Counted from the first letter of the stretch, positions 1 through 7,987 are shown. The stretch: DNA of 9,178 bases from JAICJR01 sp036555755 (GCA_036555755.1 DATBKS010000226.1:1-9178), one strand, 5' to 3'. Program-made: numbers and translations. The notes: generated by a model not told the origin, from the sequence alone.

Positions 1-6
1 GCCCGC

Positions 7-777
7 TCACGACTGGCACCCCGGGCACCAGTAGACGGTGCGGTTGTCGTCGCCGAGTCCGCCTGAGGCGATCGGCGTGCCGCAGCGCGGGCAGGGACGG
101 CCGCTGCGCTTATAGACGCTCGGCTGCGGCCAGTCGCCGGCAACGGAGCGCGCCATGAGCGGCTGCACCGCGCGGACTGCGGCGAGCGCCTCGTCGTCGG
201 ATACTGCGCGCGTCGGCCGGTGTGGATCCACCCGCGCGTGAAAGCAGGCCTCCGCGCGCCAGATGTTCCCGATGCCCGCCACGTTTCGCTGATCGAGCAG
301 GGCGTCGCCGAACGGGCGCGTCTGGTCGTCCTCGCGCAGGCGGGTGAGGAATCGGGCCTCGTCGAAGTCGTCCGCCAGCAGGTCGGGGCCGAGGCCGGCG
401 AGCTGCTGGTCGAAGCGCGTGCGCGAGTCGGTGACCAGCTCGAGGACCGGACCGTCGAACTGCACCACCTCATGCTCGGGTGTCCGGATCACGAGCCACG
501 CGCGCCGCGGCGAGCGGGTCCAGCGCTGCCCCGGGCGGTACACGCTCCAGCGGCCGCCCATGCGCAGGTGCGAATGGAGCGTGAGGTCGCCGTCGAAGCG
601 CAGGAACAGGTGCTTGCCGCGCGCATCCACCGCGCGTACCGCGCGGCCCGACAGGCGCTCCGGCCAGCGGTCGCCCCGATGGCGGGGCTGCGGAGTTTCG
701 ATCGAGACGATCTCCCGGCCCACCAGCGCCTCGCCCACCCTGCGGGCTGCGCGGTGGATCGTGTCGCCTTCGGGCAT
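7..777 (-). CDS. nei: Nei/Fpg-family DNA glycosylase/AP lyase, Nei2-type
   Basis: A complete 256-aa Fpg/Nei base-excision repair enzyme. The family removes oxidised bases, mainly pyrimidines for Nei, and nicks the abasic site by beta/delta elimination. Seen in the protein: it begins MPEGDT, so after Met removal it has the N-terminal Pro nucleophile and the catalytic Glu; the hairpin lysine lies in GKHLFLRF (K55); HSHLRMGGRW at 68-77 is a family hallmark; the helix-two-turn-helix is about 163-183 (QRNVAGIGNIWRAE); the zinc finger uses C229, C232, C251 and C254, with Arg246 before the YWCPGC end. The two cysteine pairs are 18 residues apart, slightly more than the usual 16. The ATG at 777 is fixed by the required MPEG terminus; the frame stays open upstream only because it shadows lhr. 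The gene lies 2 nt after the lhr stop with no strong ribosome binding site, suggesting translational coupling. The MPEGDT start and pairing with lhr resemble mycobacterial Nei2 more than Fpg. Exact substrates cannot be read from sequence. Confidence 0.93.
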   Translation of the reverse strand: MPEGDTIHRAARRVGEALVGREIVSIETPQPRHRGDRWPERLSGRAVRAVDARGKHLFLRFDGDLTLHSHLRMGGRWSVYRPGQRWTRSPRRAWLVIRTPEHEVVQFDGPVLELVTDSRTRFDQQLAGLGPDLLADDFDEARFLTRLREDDQTRPFGDALLDQRNVAGIGNIWRAEACFHARVDPHRPTRAVSDDEALAAVRAVQPLMARSVAGDWPQPSVYKRSGRPCPRCGTPIASGGLGDDNRTVYWCPGCQS

Positions 778-779
778 CG

Positions 780-3700
780 CTACGCGGTCAGTGTCAGCCG
801 GCGCGGGCCCTGGCGGAAGCCGATGTCGATGAGGAGCGGCTCGAGCTCGGATCCCACCACCGGCTCGCCGTCGAAACGCTCGATCGCGAGCCGCTTGAGG
901 CGGCCGCGGCGCACGTGGTCGGCCAGTGCTTCGAGAGCCTCGCGCAGCCACTCGTCCTCGACCTTGCGGAGCGGCAGCAGGCCCTTGCCGCCACGTTCCA
1001 CGTAGAGCACCGGCTCTGAGTCGAGGAAGACGACGTACGCGCCGGGGGCCCGCGCGGGACGGCGCGGCGAGTCCCCGCGCTTCGGCCACGGGAGCGACGC
1101 GCCGTAGGCGTTGGCGGGATCGGTGGCGGCGAGCACGAGCGGCCCCGGCGGCTCGTCCTCGCGCAGCGAGCGCAGGCGCTCGACTCCGCCCGGCAGCGCG
1201 AACTGTGCGCCGCCGAGACCCTCCACGAAGTAGCCGCGGCGAGCGGTGCCGAGCGTCTCCAGGTTCACCAGCTCGCCGTAGAGCGTGGCGAAGCCGCCGG
1301 GTACGCCCTCGGCCAGCACGGTCTCGCGCGTGACGATGCCGTAGCGCTCGAGCAGCAGCTCGGCGAGCGCGCGCATGCGCGGGCCGTACGCGGGAGCGTC
1401 GGCGAACAGCGAAGCGGTGAGCGACCAGCGGCCCTGGATCTGCGGCGCGGCCGGTCGGCGCCGGCGCGCGAAGCGGCGGCCGCGCTCCCGCTCGGCCTTC
1501 GCCAGCGACAGGCGCGGCGCGCGCAAAGGTGCGAACGCGTCGTTGGTCACCTCGCCCGCCCAGACGAGATCCCAGAGCGCCTCCTGGAGCTCGACCGGCT
1601 CGACGTCTGGGATGTCCACGAGCAGGTCGGTCCAGAAGCAGGCGCCGCGCTCGAGGCGCTCGCGCAGCGCGACGTGCAGCGGCTCGGCGGGCGGCTCCGA
1701 CTTCGACGGCGGAGGCCCGAGCCAGCGCGCGTCCTCGCGGAAATACAGCGCCACGCGGCCGCTGCCACGGCCGAGCGCGCCCGCGCCCACCCACACCAAC
1801 TCGCCTCCTGCGCAGAGTGCGTCCATCCACGCCTGCGAGTAGGCGCCCACGCGGCGCGGCAGCACGTCCTGCTCCCACACCTCGGGCGTGAGGGCGAGGC
1901 CCTGCAAAGGAACGAGGATCTCGCGCAGGCGGTCCACGCCCGCGCCGCCGGGCGGCGAGGCGTCCACGCCCTGCCAGGCCGGGAGCAGACGCGCCAGCGC
2001 ACGCTGGTCGGCGGGCTCGACCTCCTTGCGCAGCGACGCAAGCGACGCGCGCCGCAGCCGCCGAAGCACCTCGGGGTCGCACCACTCGCGCTGCGTCCCG
2101 CCGGGGCGCAGCTCGCCGCGCACCAGCTCGCCGTCGCGCTCGATGTCGCGCAGGACCGGGCCCGCGTCCACGCCATAGCGCCCGGACACCTCGGCCGTGG
2201 TGAACGGCCCGTGCGTGCGCGCATAGCGGCGTGCGATCCGCCGCAGTGGCTCCTCCACCGGCTCGAGGAACGTGTCCGGCAGGCCGCCGGGTGGCACCGC
2301 GCCGAGCGCGTCGCGGTAGAGGCCGGCGTCCTCCGACGCGATGTAGCGCTCCTCGCCGCCGATCCGCATCTTGGCCGCGCGCCGCTCGTCAACGAGCCGC
2401 TCGAGCATCCGCTTGGCGGACACGGCGTCGAGGCAGCGCAGCTGCGCCTCCGCCGCCGTCAGGTCGCCGATCGCGCGCAACACGTCGTGCAGGCCGTCGG
2501 CGTTGGCGGCGCGGGTGCGCTCGCTCACGCGCTGAAGGTCGGCCTCCACCTCGGCCAGCGCCTCGGGCGAGATCAGCTCGCGCAGCTCCTCCTGCCCGAG
2601 CAGCTCGGCCAGCAGGTCGCGGTCGAGCGACAGCGCCGCGGCGCGCCGCTCGGCGTTGGGCGTGTCGCCCTCGTACATGTAGGTGGCGACGTAGTCGAAG
2701 AGCAGCGACGACGCGAATGGAGACGCGCGCGAGGTCTCGGCCTCGACGAGCGACAGCTCGCGCGTGTGCAGGCCGCGCAGCAGCTCCTTGAGCGACGGCA
2801 CGTCGAACACGTCGCGCAGGCACTCGCGGTAAGTCTCGAGGATCATCGGGAACTGGCTGTAGCGCTTGGCCACCTCGAGCAGCGACTGCGCCTTGAGTCG
2901 CTGCTGCCAGAGCGGCGTGCGCTTGCCGGGGTACGCGCGCGGGATGAGCAGGGCGCGCGCCGCGTTCTCGCGAAAGCGGGCGCCGAACAGCGCGGAGGAG
3001 CCGAGCTCGCGCACCACGAGGTCCTCCAGCTCGTCCGGCTCGACCATCACGAGCTCCGCCCGCGGCGGGTCGTCGGCGTCGGGCAGGTGGACGATGATCC
3101 CGTCGTCCGACCAGATCGCGTCGGACTCGAGGTTGAACTCGTCGCGGATGCGCGCGGACAAAGCAAGCGCCCATGCCGCGTGCACGCGTCCGCCGTAGGG
3201 AGAAAGCACGCACAGCCGCCAGTCGCCGATCTCGTCGCGGAAGCGCTCCACCACGATCGTGCGGTCCGACGGCACGACCCGCGTCATCTCGCGCTGCTCG
3301 CGCAGGAACGACACGAGGTTCACCGCGGCACGCTCGTCGAGGTCGTACTGCTCCGCCAGCTCCTCGGGCTCTCGGTCCACCGCCCAGCGGGAGAACTCGC
3401 CGATCGCCTTGCCAAGCTCTGCGGGGCGGCCGACGCCGTCGCCCTTCCAGAACGGCACCGCGCCCGGCACGCCCGGCGCCGGCGTGACGATCACGCGGTC
3501 GCGGGTGATCTCCTCGATGCGCCAGGAAGAAGCGCCGAGCAGGAACGTCTGCCCAGGCCGCGCCTCGTAGACCATCTCCTCGTCAAGCTCGCCCACGCGC
3601 CGGCCGTCGGGCAGGTGCACGCCGAACAGTCCGCGGTCGGGGATCGTGCCGGCGTTCGTCACCGCGAGCTGGAGCGAGCCCTTGCGGGCGCGAACCGTGT

Positions 3701-5177
3701 CCTCCACGCGGTCCCACACGAGCCGGGGCCGCAGCTCGCCGAACTCCTCGGACGGGTAGCGCCCGTCGAGCATGTCGAGCACGTTGTCAAGCAGCTCGCG
3801 CGACAGCTCGCCGTACGGGTAGGCCCGCCGCACCAGCTCGTGCAGTTCGGGCACCTTCCACTCCTCGCCCGTGGCCGTCATCGCGACGATCTGCTGGGCG
3901 AGCACGTCGAGCGGGTTGCGCGGGATCACGGTCTCCTCGATCTGCGCCTCGCGCATCCGGCGCGCGACCACCGCGCACTCGAGCAGGTCGGCCCGGAACT
4001 TGGGGAAGATGCGGCCCTTGGAGATGTCGCCAACGCCGTGGCCCGCACGGCCGATGCGCTGCAGCCCGCTAGTGACCGACTTGGGCGACTCGACCTGGAG
4101 CACCAGATCGACCGCGCCCATGTCGATGCCGAGCTCCAGGGAGGACGTGGCCACGAGGCAGGGCAGCTCACCGGACTTGAGCAGCTCCTCCACCACGAGC
4201 CTCTCCTCCCGCGCGAGCGAACCGTGGTGGGCGCGCGCGATCTCCTCCTCGGCCATGTCGTTCAGCCGAGCGGCCAGCCGTTCCGCGCCGCGGCGGTTGT
4301 TCACGAAGATGATCGTCGAGCGGTGCTCGCGCACCAGCTCGAGCAGCTCGGGGTAGATCGCGGGCCAGATCGAACGGCGCGTGGCGGAGTCGCCGGCGCC
4401 CACCGGATCGAGCTCGATCGCGTCCGAGTCCGGCTCGCGCATGTCCTCGACGGGCACGTGGATCTTCAGGTCGAGCTGCTTGCGCAGGCCCGTGTCGACC
4501 ACGGTGCACTCGCGCCCGCTGCCCACGAGGAAGCGGCCCACCTCCTCGAGTGGGCGCTGGGTGGCGGACAGCCCGATCCGCTGAAGCGGCGCGCCCGCGG
4601 CGTGGTCGAGCCGCTCGAGGGTCAGCGCGAGGTGGGCGCCGCGCTTGGTCTGCGCGACGGCGTGGATCTCGTCGACGATCACCCACTCGGCTCCAGCCAG
4701 CATCTCTCGCGCACGCGAGGTGAGAATCAGATAGAGCGACTCGGGCGTCGTGATCAGCACATCGGGCGGCTTGCGCAGCATCGCCTGGCGCTCGCGCTGT
4801 GGCGTGTCGCCCGTGCGGATGGCCACCGAGATGTCGCCCCCGATGCCCTTCAACGGAGCGCGCAAATTCCGCTCGATGTCGTAGCCGAGTGCCTTCAAGG
4901 GGGACACGTAGACCAAACGGGTGCCCTCGACGTCGCGCGGCTCGGCTACCAGCCGGTCGAGACCCCACAGGAAGGCCGCAAGCGTCTTTCCCGAGCCTGT
5001 GGGAGCGGAGAGCAGCACGTTCTCGCCCGCCGCGATCGCCGGCCAGGCCTGTTCCTGGGCCGGAGTGGGTCCCTCGAACGCACGCGCAAACCACTCGCGT
5101 ACCTGGGGGGTGAATGTTGTGAGCGAGTCCCTTTGCACGTAACAGACCAGCGTATCGGGTGGAGAAATGTCCTCCAT
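780..5177 (-). CDS. lhr: Lhr ATP-dependent DNA helicase (superfamily 2), full length
   Basis: A large SF2 helicase, 1465 aa from the ATG at 5177, close to the roughly 1500 aa of mycobacterial and E. coli Lhr. Characterised Lhr proteins translocate 3'-to-5' on ssDNA and unwind RNA:DNA hybrids and DNA duplexes. Seen in order: Q-like motif PTPAQEQAW (37-45), Walker A APTGSGKT (58-65), SPLKAL (92-97), TTPES (143-147), DEIH (169-172), SAT (204-206), motif IV FVNNRRGAERL (291-301), SSLELGIDMG (345-354, an Lhr signature) and QRIGRAGHGVGD (373-384). Winged-helix and Lhr-core regions follow; W552 in SSWRIEEI is a candidate for the DNA-wedging tryptophan known from mycobacterial Lhr. From about 860 to the end is the long Lhr C-terminal domain with winged-helix-like segments. 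The start is uncertain: ATG 5177 and GTG 5138 (1452 aa) are both in frame, and neither has a well-spaced ribosome binding site. The frame upstream of 5177 overlaps the divergent receiver gene and is not coding. Heads an operon with nei. Confidence 0.95.
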   Translation of the reverse strand: MEDISPPDTLVCYVQRDSLTTFTPQVREWFARAFEGPTPAQEQAWPAIAAGENVLLSAPTGSGKTLAAFLWGLDRLVAEPRDVEGTRLVYVSPLKALGYDIERNLRAPLKGIGGDISVAIRTGDTPQRERQAMLRKPPDVLITTPESLYLILTSRAREMLAGAEWVIVDEIHAVAQTKRGAHLALTLERLDHAAGAPLQRIGLSATQRPLEEVGRFLVGSGRECTVVDTGLRKQLDLKIHVPVEDMREPDSDAIELDPVGAGDSATRRSIWPAIYPELLELVREHRSTIIFVNNRRGAERLAARLNDMAEEEIARAHHGSLAREERLVVEELLKSGELPCLVATSSLELGIDMGAVDLVLQVESPKSVTSGLQRIGRAGHGVGDISKGRIFPKFRADLLECAVVARRMREAQIEETVIPRNPLDVLAQQIVAMTATGEEWKVPELHELVRRAYPYGELSRELLDNVLDMLDGRYPSEEFGELRPRLVWDRVEDTVRARKGSLQLAVTNAGTIPDRGLFGVHLPDGRRVGELDEEMVYEARPGQTFLLGASSWRIEEITRDRVIVTPAPGVPGAVPFWKGDGVGRPAELGKAIGEFSRWAVDREPEELAEQYDLDERAAVNLVSFLREQREMTRVVPSDRTIVVERFRDEIGDWRLCVLSPYGGRVHAAWALALSARIRDEFNLESDAIWSDDGIIVHLPDADDPPRAELVMVEPDELEDLVVRELGSSALFGARFRENAARALLIPRAYPGKRTPLWQQRLKAQSLLEVAKRYSQFPMILETYRECLRDVFDVPSLKELLRGLHTRELSLVEAETSRASPFASSLLFDYVATYMYEGDTPNAERRAAALSLDRDLLAELLGQEELRELISPEALAEVEADLQRVSERTRAANADGLHDVLRAIGDLTAAEAQLRCLDAVSAKRMLERLVDERRAAKMRIGGEERYIASEDAGLYRDALGAVPPGGLPDTFLEPVEEPLRRIARRYARTHGPFTTAEVSGRYGVDAGPVLRDIERDGELVRGELRPGGTQREWCDPEVLRRLRRASLASLRKEVEPADQRALARLLPAWQGVDASPPGGAGVDRLREILVPLQGLALTPEVWEQDVLPRRVGAYSQAWMDALCAGGELVWVGAGALGRGSGRVALYFREDARWLGPPPSKSEPPAEPLHVALRERLERGACFWTDLLVDIPDVEPVELQEALWDLVWAGEVTNDAFAPLRAPRLSLAKAERERGRRFARRRRPAAPQIQGRWSLTASLFADAPAYGPRMRALAELLLERYGIVTRETVLAEGVPGGFATLYGELVNLETLGTARRGYFVEGLGGAQFALPGGVERLRSLREDEPPGPLVLAATDPANAYGASLPWPKRGDSPRRPARAPGAYVVFLDSEPVLYVERGGKGLLPLRKVEDEWLREALEALADHVRRGRLKRLAIERFDGEPVVGSELEPLLIDIGFRQGPRRLTLTA

Positions 5178-5247
5178 CCGTGGGATGGGCAGGGTGCGGT
5201 TAGCCGTATGGGCGGCCCGCTTTCGACTGGCGAGAATCAGCCAGACG
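5178..5247. promoter_or_regulatory. Divergent intergenic region between lhr and the signalling operon
   Basis: Seventy bases separate the divergent starts of lhr (5177, minus) and the receiver gene (5248, plus), so 5' control signals for both operons are expected here or just inside the flanking genes. I could not find a convincing pair of -35 and -10 boxes on either strand; weak AT-containing hexamers occur around 5201-5212, but their spacing to any TTG-like box is poor. A small dyad lies at 5227-5244. That promoters lie here is inferred from gene orientation, not from a recognised motif. If lhr instead starts at GTG 5138, the space grows to 109 bases. Confidence 0.5.
5227..5244. repeat. Short inverted repeat before the receiver gene start
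   Basis: CTGGC (5227-5231) and GCCAG (5240-5244) are perfect 5-bp complements around an 8-nt loop (GAGAATCA), ending 3 nt before the ATG at 5248. The purine stretch that is the only ribosome-binding candidate for that ATG lies in the loop. It could be an RNA hairpin affecting initiation, a protein-binding dyad, or chance; a 5-bp dyad is common in GC-rich DNA. Confidence 0.3.
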
Positions 5248-5601
5248 ATGGCGAGGACCGTTGTGATCGTTGACGACCACCCAAGCTTCAGATCGAGTGC
5301 TCGGATGTTGCTCGAGTCGGATGGCTTCGAGGTGGTGGGGGAAGCAGCCACGGGGGAAGAAGGGGTCGACGTGGCCCTGGACCTGCGGCCTGACCTCGTG
5401 CTTCTCGACGTGAACCTCCCGGACATCGACGGCTTCGAGGTGGCCACGCGCATCACCGCGGACCCCACGCCGCCCGCCGTCATCCTCACCTCGAGTCGCG
5501 ACTCCACAGACTTTGGCCCGCTCGTACAGAAAAGTGGGGCTCTCGGCTTCGTCCCCAAGAGCGAGCTATCCGGGGCGGCGCTGGAGGACCTCCTGACGTG
5601 A
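5248..5601 (+). CDS. Stand-alone receiver-domain response regulator (no output domain)
   Basis: A 117-aa protein consisting only of a CheY-like receiver domain. Seen: acidic pair D9/D10 in IVDDHPSF, phospho-acceptor D54 in LLDVNLPDIDGFE, switch residues T81/S82 in ILTSS, and conserved lysine K104 in FVPKSEL. All residues needed for Mg2+ binding and aspartyl phosphorylation are present. Sequence style matches receivers of NarL/LuxR regulators, but the protein stops right after the last receiver helix, with no helix-turn-helix. ATG 5248 is chosen because receivers of this group begin with three or four residues before VVIVDDHP; the in-frame ATG at 5167 would add an unrelated tail reaching into lhr. 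Its TGA overlaps the kinase GTG by 4 bp, so the two are probably coupled. Likely role (inference): alternative phospho-acceptor, phosphate sink or adaptor for the downstream kinase. This is not an obvious frameshift remnant, because the kinase start with its own ribosome binding site follows directly. Confidence 0.9.
   Translation: MARTVVIVDDHPSFRSSARMLLESDGFEVVGEAATGEEGVDVALDLRPDLVLLDVNLPDIDGFEVATRITADPTPPAVILTSSRDSTDFGPLVQKSGALGFVPKSELSGAALEDLLT
5583..5588 (+). promoter_or_regulatory. Ribosome binding site of the histidine kinase
   Basis: GGAGGA sits inside the end of the receiver gene, 9 nt before the GTG at 5598. It is a near-perfect Shine-Dalgarno sequence and fixes the kinase start. 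The bases after it (CCTCC) are self-complementary to it with a 1-nt centre, too tight to fold as a simple hairpin. Confidence 0.75.
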
Positions 5602-7352
5602 CCGGGCTCCGCCCTGCGCTCCTCGCGCTCGCCCTACTCGGCCTGATCGAGGCCGGCGCCGCGGCCGCGATCCTCGCCACGAGTGCAGACCCGGCGCTCT
5701 CGACGTTCCAGATAGTGAGCGTGCCCGCGATCGGCCTGCTCTGGATCGGCACCGGGCTGCTCGCCTGGTACCGCCGCCCGGAGAGCCGGACCGGTGCGCT
5801 GATGGCGCTCGTCGGTTTCGCCTGGCTGCTCGACCCGCTCGCCGAGCTGTGGAACGCACCCGCCGCCGTCGTGATCGGCTACCTCCTCGGGCCCGTCTAC
5901 ATCGTCGCCGTGGCCCACCTCGTGCTCGCCTACCCGTCCGGGCGCCTGCCTTCGAAGAGCCTTCGCGTCCTCGTCGGCGGCCTCTACGCCACCGCCACGC
6001 TCGGCCAGCTTCCCGGCCTGCTGATGGCCCACATCGCCAGCACCTACAACGAGGGCGGCGGCGGTAATCCGCTGCTCATCCACACGATCAAGCTCTCGTC
6101 CGAGTGGCCAGGCGCCGTGGTCGAGGCCCTCGGCGTCGTTCTGCTGGCGCTCACCGTGCGCGCCATGCTCCGGCGCCTGCGCGTGGCGACCGGGCCGCGC
6201 CGCCGCCTGCTCGCTCCGCTGATCTGGCCGGCTGCGGGCATGTTCGGGTTCCTCGCGCTCGTGCTCGTGTCGGCGATCGCCTCGCTGCCTCACTGGATCG
6301 GCACCGTGGGCTGGGTGGGCGAGACGATCTGCTTCGCCGCCATCCCGGTCTCGTTCCTCGCCTTCCTGCTTCGCACGCAGGCCTCGGGCGTCGGCGCCGT
6401 CGGCGACCTGATGGCCACGCTCCAGAGCGCGACCGGCCGCGGCGGGCTGCGCGATGCGATGGCGCAGGTGCTGCGCGACCCGTCGATCGAGATCGCCTAC
6501 TGGCTGCCCGAGCAGGCGAAGTACGTCGACGCAGACGGCCGCCCGTTCGAGCTGCCGCAGCCCGACTCGCGACGCGCGGTGGCGGAGATCGAGCACGACG
6601 GCCGCCCGGTGGCGGCGGTGGTGCACGACGCCACGCTGCTCGACCAGCCCGGCCTGATCCAGTCCGTCGGCGCGGCGGCGGCCCTCGCCCTCGAGAACGA
6701 GCGGCTCGACGCCGAGCTGCGCGCCCGGATTGAGGAGGTGCGCGCTTCGCGCGTGCGTCTGATCACCGCCGAGGAGGCGGCGCGCCGGCGGCTCGAGCGC
6801 AGCCTGCACGACGGCCCGCAGCAGCGCCTGGTCGCGCTCGCGCTCGGCATGCGCACCGCCCGCTCGCGGCTCCCCGAGCACCCCGATACCGCCGCCGAGC
6901 TGATCGAGGCGTGCGAGAAGGAGCTGACCACCACGATCGACGAGTTGCGCGAGCTCGCCCGCGGCATCCACCCGGCCGTGCTGAGCGATCGCGGACTCCA
7001 GCCTGCGCTCGAATCGCTGTGCGGGCGCTTCCCGATCCCGGTGGAGATCGGCGAGCTGCCACCCGAGCGGCTGCCCGCCCCGGTGGAGTCCGCGGCCTAC
7101 CTCGTCATCTCCGAGGCCCTCGCCAACATCGCCCGCTACTCGCACGCCAGCCACGCCACGGTGACCGTCGCCCGCCGCAACGGCCACGCGCTCGTGGAGG
7201 TGCGTGACGACGGCGTAGGTGGCGCAGATCCATCACGTGGAAATGGCCTCAGAGGCCTTGTGGACCGGGTCGGAGCGCTCGACGGCAGCCTCGAGCTTGT
7301 CAGTGCGCCCGGTGAGGGAACTATCGTCTACGCGGAGATACCGTGCGTGTAG
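5598..7352 (+). CDS. Polytopic sensor histidine kinase, NarL/DesK type
   Basis: A 584-aa membrane histidine kinase that should autophosphorylate and pass phosphate to partner receivers. Seen: about eight hydrophobic segments (near 5-28, 40-58, 67-84, 89-112, 122-147, 171-193, 205-230, 236-258) with short loops and no large external domain. A cytoplasmic region at about 265-365, perhaps a degenerate GAF-like fold, is followed by a charged coiled coil (365-400). The HisKA_3 dimerisation segment carries H404 in RSLHDGPQQRL. The ATPase domain has the N box EALANIARYSHA (N510), the G1 box RDDGVGG (D537/D538) and the G2 box GNGLRGLVDRVG. All catalytic motifs are intact. GTG 5598 is chosen for its strong ribosome binding site and the 4-bp overlap with the preceding stop; the 3' end overlaps the next regulator by 10 bp. 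HDGPQQR with HisKA_3 is typical of kinases paired with NarL-type regulators, matching the neighbour. The stimulus is unknown; the helical bundle suggests membrane or envelope sensing. Confidence 0.94.
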   Translation: MTGLRPALLALALLGLIEAGAAAAILATSADPALSTFQIVSVPAIGLLWIGTGLLAWYRRPESRTGALMALVGFAWLLDPLAELWNAPAAVVIGYLLGPVYIVAVAHLVLAYPSGRLPSKSLRVLVGGLYATATLGQLPGLLMAHIASTYNEGGGGNPLLIHTIKLSSEWPGAVVEALGVVLLALTVRAMLRRLRVATGPRRRLLAPLIWPAAGMFGFLALVLVSAIASLPHWIGTVGWVGETICFAAIPVSFLAFLLRTQASGVGAVGDLMATLQSATGRGGLRDAMAQVLRDPSIEIAYWLPEQAKYVDADGRPFELPQPDSRRAVAEIEHDGRPVAAVVHDATLLDQPGLIQSVGAAAALALENERLDAELRARIEEVRASRVRLITAEEAARRRLERSLHDGPQQRLVALALGMRTARSRLPEHPDTAAELIEACEKELTTTIDELRELARGIHPAVLSDRGLQPALESLCGRFPIPVEIGELPPERLPAPVESAAYLVISEALANIARYSHASHATVTVARRNGHALVEVRDDGVGGADPSRGNGLRGLVDRVGALDGSLELVSAPGEGTIVYAEIPCV

Positions 7353-7987
7353 TAGTGGCCGACGATTCGGTCCTCCTCCGTGAGGGCATCGTGCGCATCC
7401 TGGGCGACAGCGGCTTTGAGGTCGTTGGTCAAGCTGGTGACGCCGAAGACCTGGTGCGCAAAGTGGCCGCGCACAAGCCCGACATCGCGATCGTCGACGT
7501 GCGCATGCCTCCGACAAACACCGACGACGGCCTGCGCGCCGCGCAGAAGATCCGCGCCGAATACCCGGACTGCGGGGTGCTCGTGCTCTCCCAATACATC
7601 GAGGAGGGCTACGCGCTCGAGCTGCTGTCGGAGAACGCCGAGGGCGTCGGCTATCTGCTGAAGGACCGCGTGGCCGATGTCGAGCGCTTCACCGAGAGCG
7701 TCCGGCGCGTCGGCGAGGGCGGCTCCGCGCTCGACCCCGAGGTGGTGGCCCAGCTGCTCGGCCGCCGCCGCCGCGAGGATCCGCTCGAGGAGCTCAGCCC
7801 GCGCGAGCGCGAGGTGCTCGAGCTGATGGCCGAGGGCCGCTCCAACCACGCGATCGCGGAGGCCATGGTGGTCACTGAGCGCGCGGTGGAGAAGCACGTG
7901 ACGAGCATCTTCGGAAAGCTCAAGCTGCCGCCGACCGCCGAGGACCATCGCCGAGTGCTCGCGGTCCTCCGCTATCTGCGCGCATAA
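7343..7987 (+). CDS. NarL/LuxR-family response regulator
   Basis: A complete 214-aa DNA-binding response regulator, the expected output partner of the overlapping kinase gene. The receiver (about 1-118) has D7/D8 in VADDSVLLREG, phospho-acceptor D52 in IVDVRMPP, S83 in VLSQYIEEGY and K107 in YLLKDRV. A linker precedes the LuxR-type helix-turn-helix (about 150-195), with LSPREREVLELMAEG and the recognition region TERAVEKHVTSIFGKL. The pattern MPPTNTDDGL and the SQYIEEGYALELL stretch are typical of a widespread actinobacterial subgroup of NarL regulators. GTG 7343 is chosen because VRVVVADD is the usual N-terminus; GGAGA at 7334-7338 lies 4 nt upstream and the 10-bp overlap with the kinase suggests coupling. 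Targets are not known; the ABC exporter genes downstream and its own operon are the first candidates by position. Confidence 0.94.
   Translation: MRVVVADDSVLLREGIVRILGDSGFEVVGQAGDAEDLVRKVAAHKPDIAIVDVRMPPTNTDDGLRAAQKIRAEYPDCGVLVLSQYIEEGYALELLSENAEGVGYLLKDRVADVERFTESVRRVGEGGSALDPEVVAQLLGRRRREDPLEELSPREREVLELMAEGRSNHAIAEAMVVTERAVEKHVTSIFGKLKLPPTAEDHRRVLAVLRYLRA

Noticed and set aside
778..2085. Upstream extension of the nei frame, giving a 692-aa protein
   Set aside because: The extension lies in another frame of lhr and is Arg/Ala-rich without motifs. Fpg/Nei enzymes need the Pro right after the initiator Met, so the start must be 777.
1674..5273. A 1199-codon open frame on the plus strand, antisense to lhr
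   Set aside because: Its translation is low in complexity, rich in Arg, Ala, His, Leu and Gln, and shows no domain motifs. It is exactly the mirror of a long GC-rich gene in which antisense stops are rare. Lhr motifs on the other strand are unambiguous.
5178..5558. N-terminal extension of lhr to 5558
   Set aside because: It is antisense to the receiver gene with its intact catalytic residues, and its Ser/Arg-rich translation has no counterpart in Lhr, whose N-terminus is just before the Q-like motif.
5634..7187. A 517-codon open frame antisense to the histidine kinase
   Set aside because: It is a compositional shadow: no recognisable domains, while the plus-strand frame has all kinase motifs and a good ribosome binding site.
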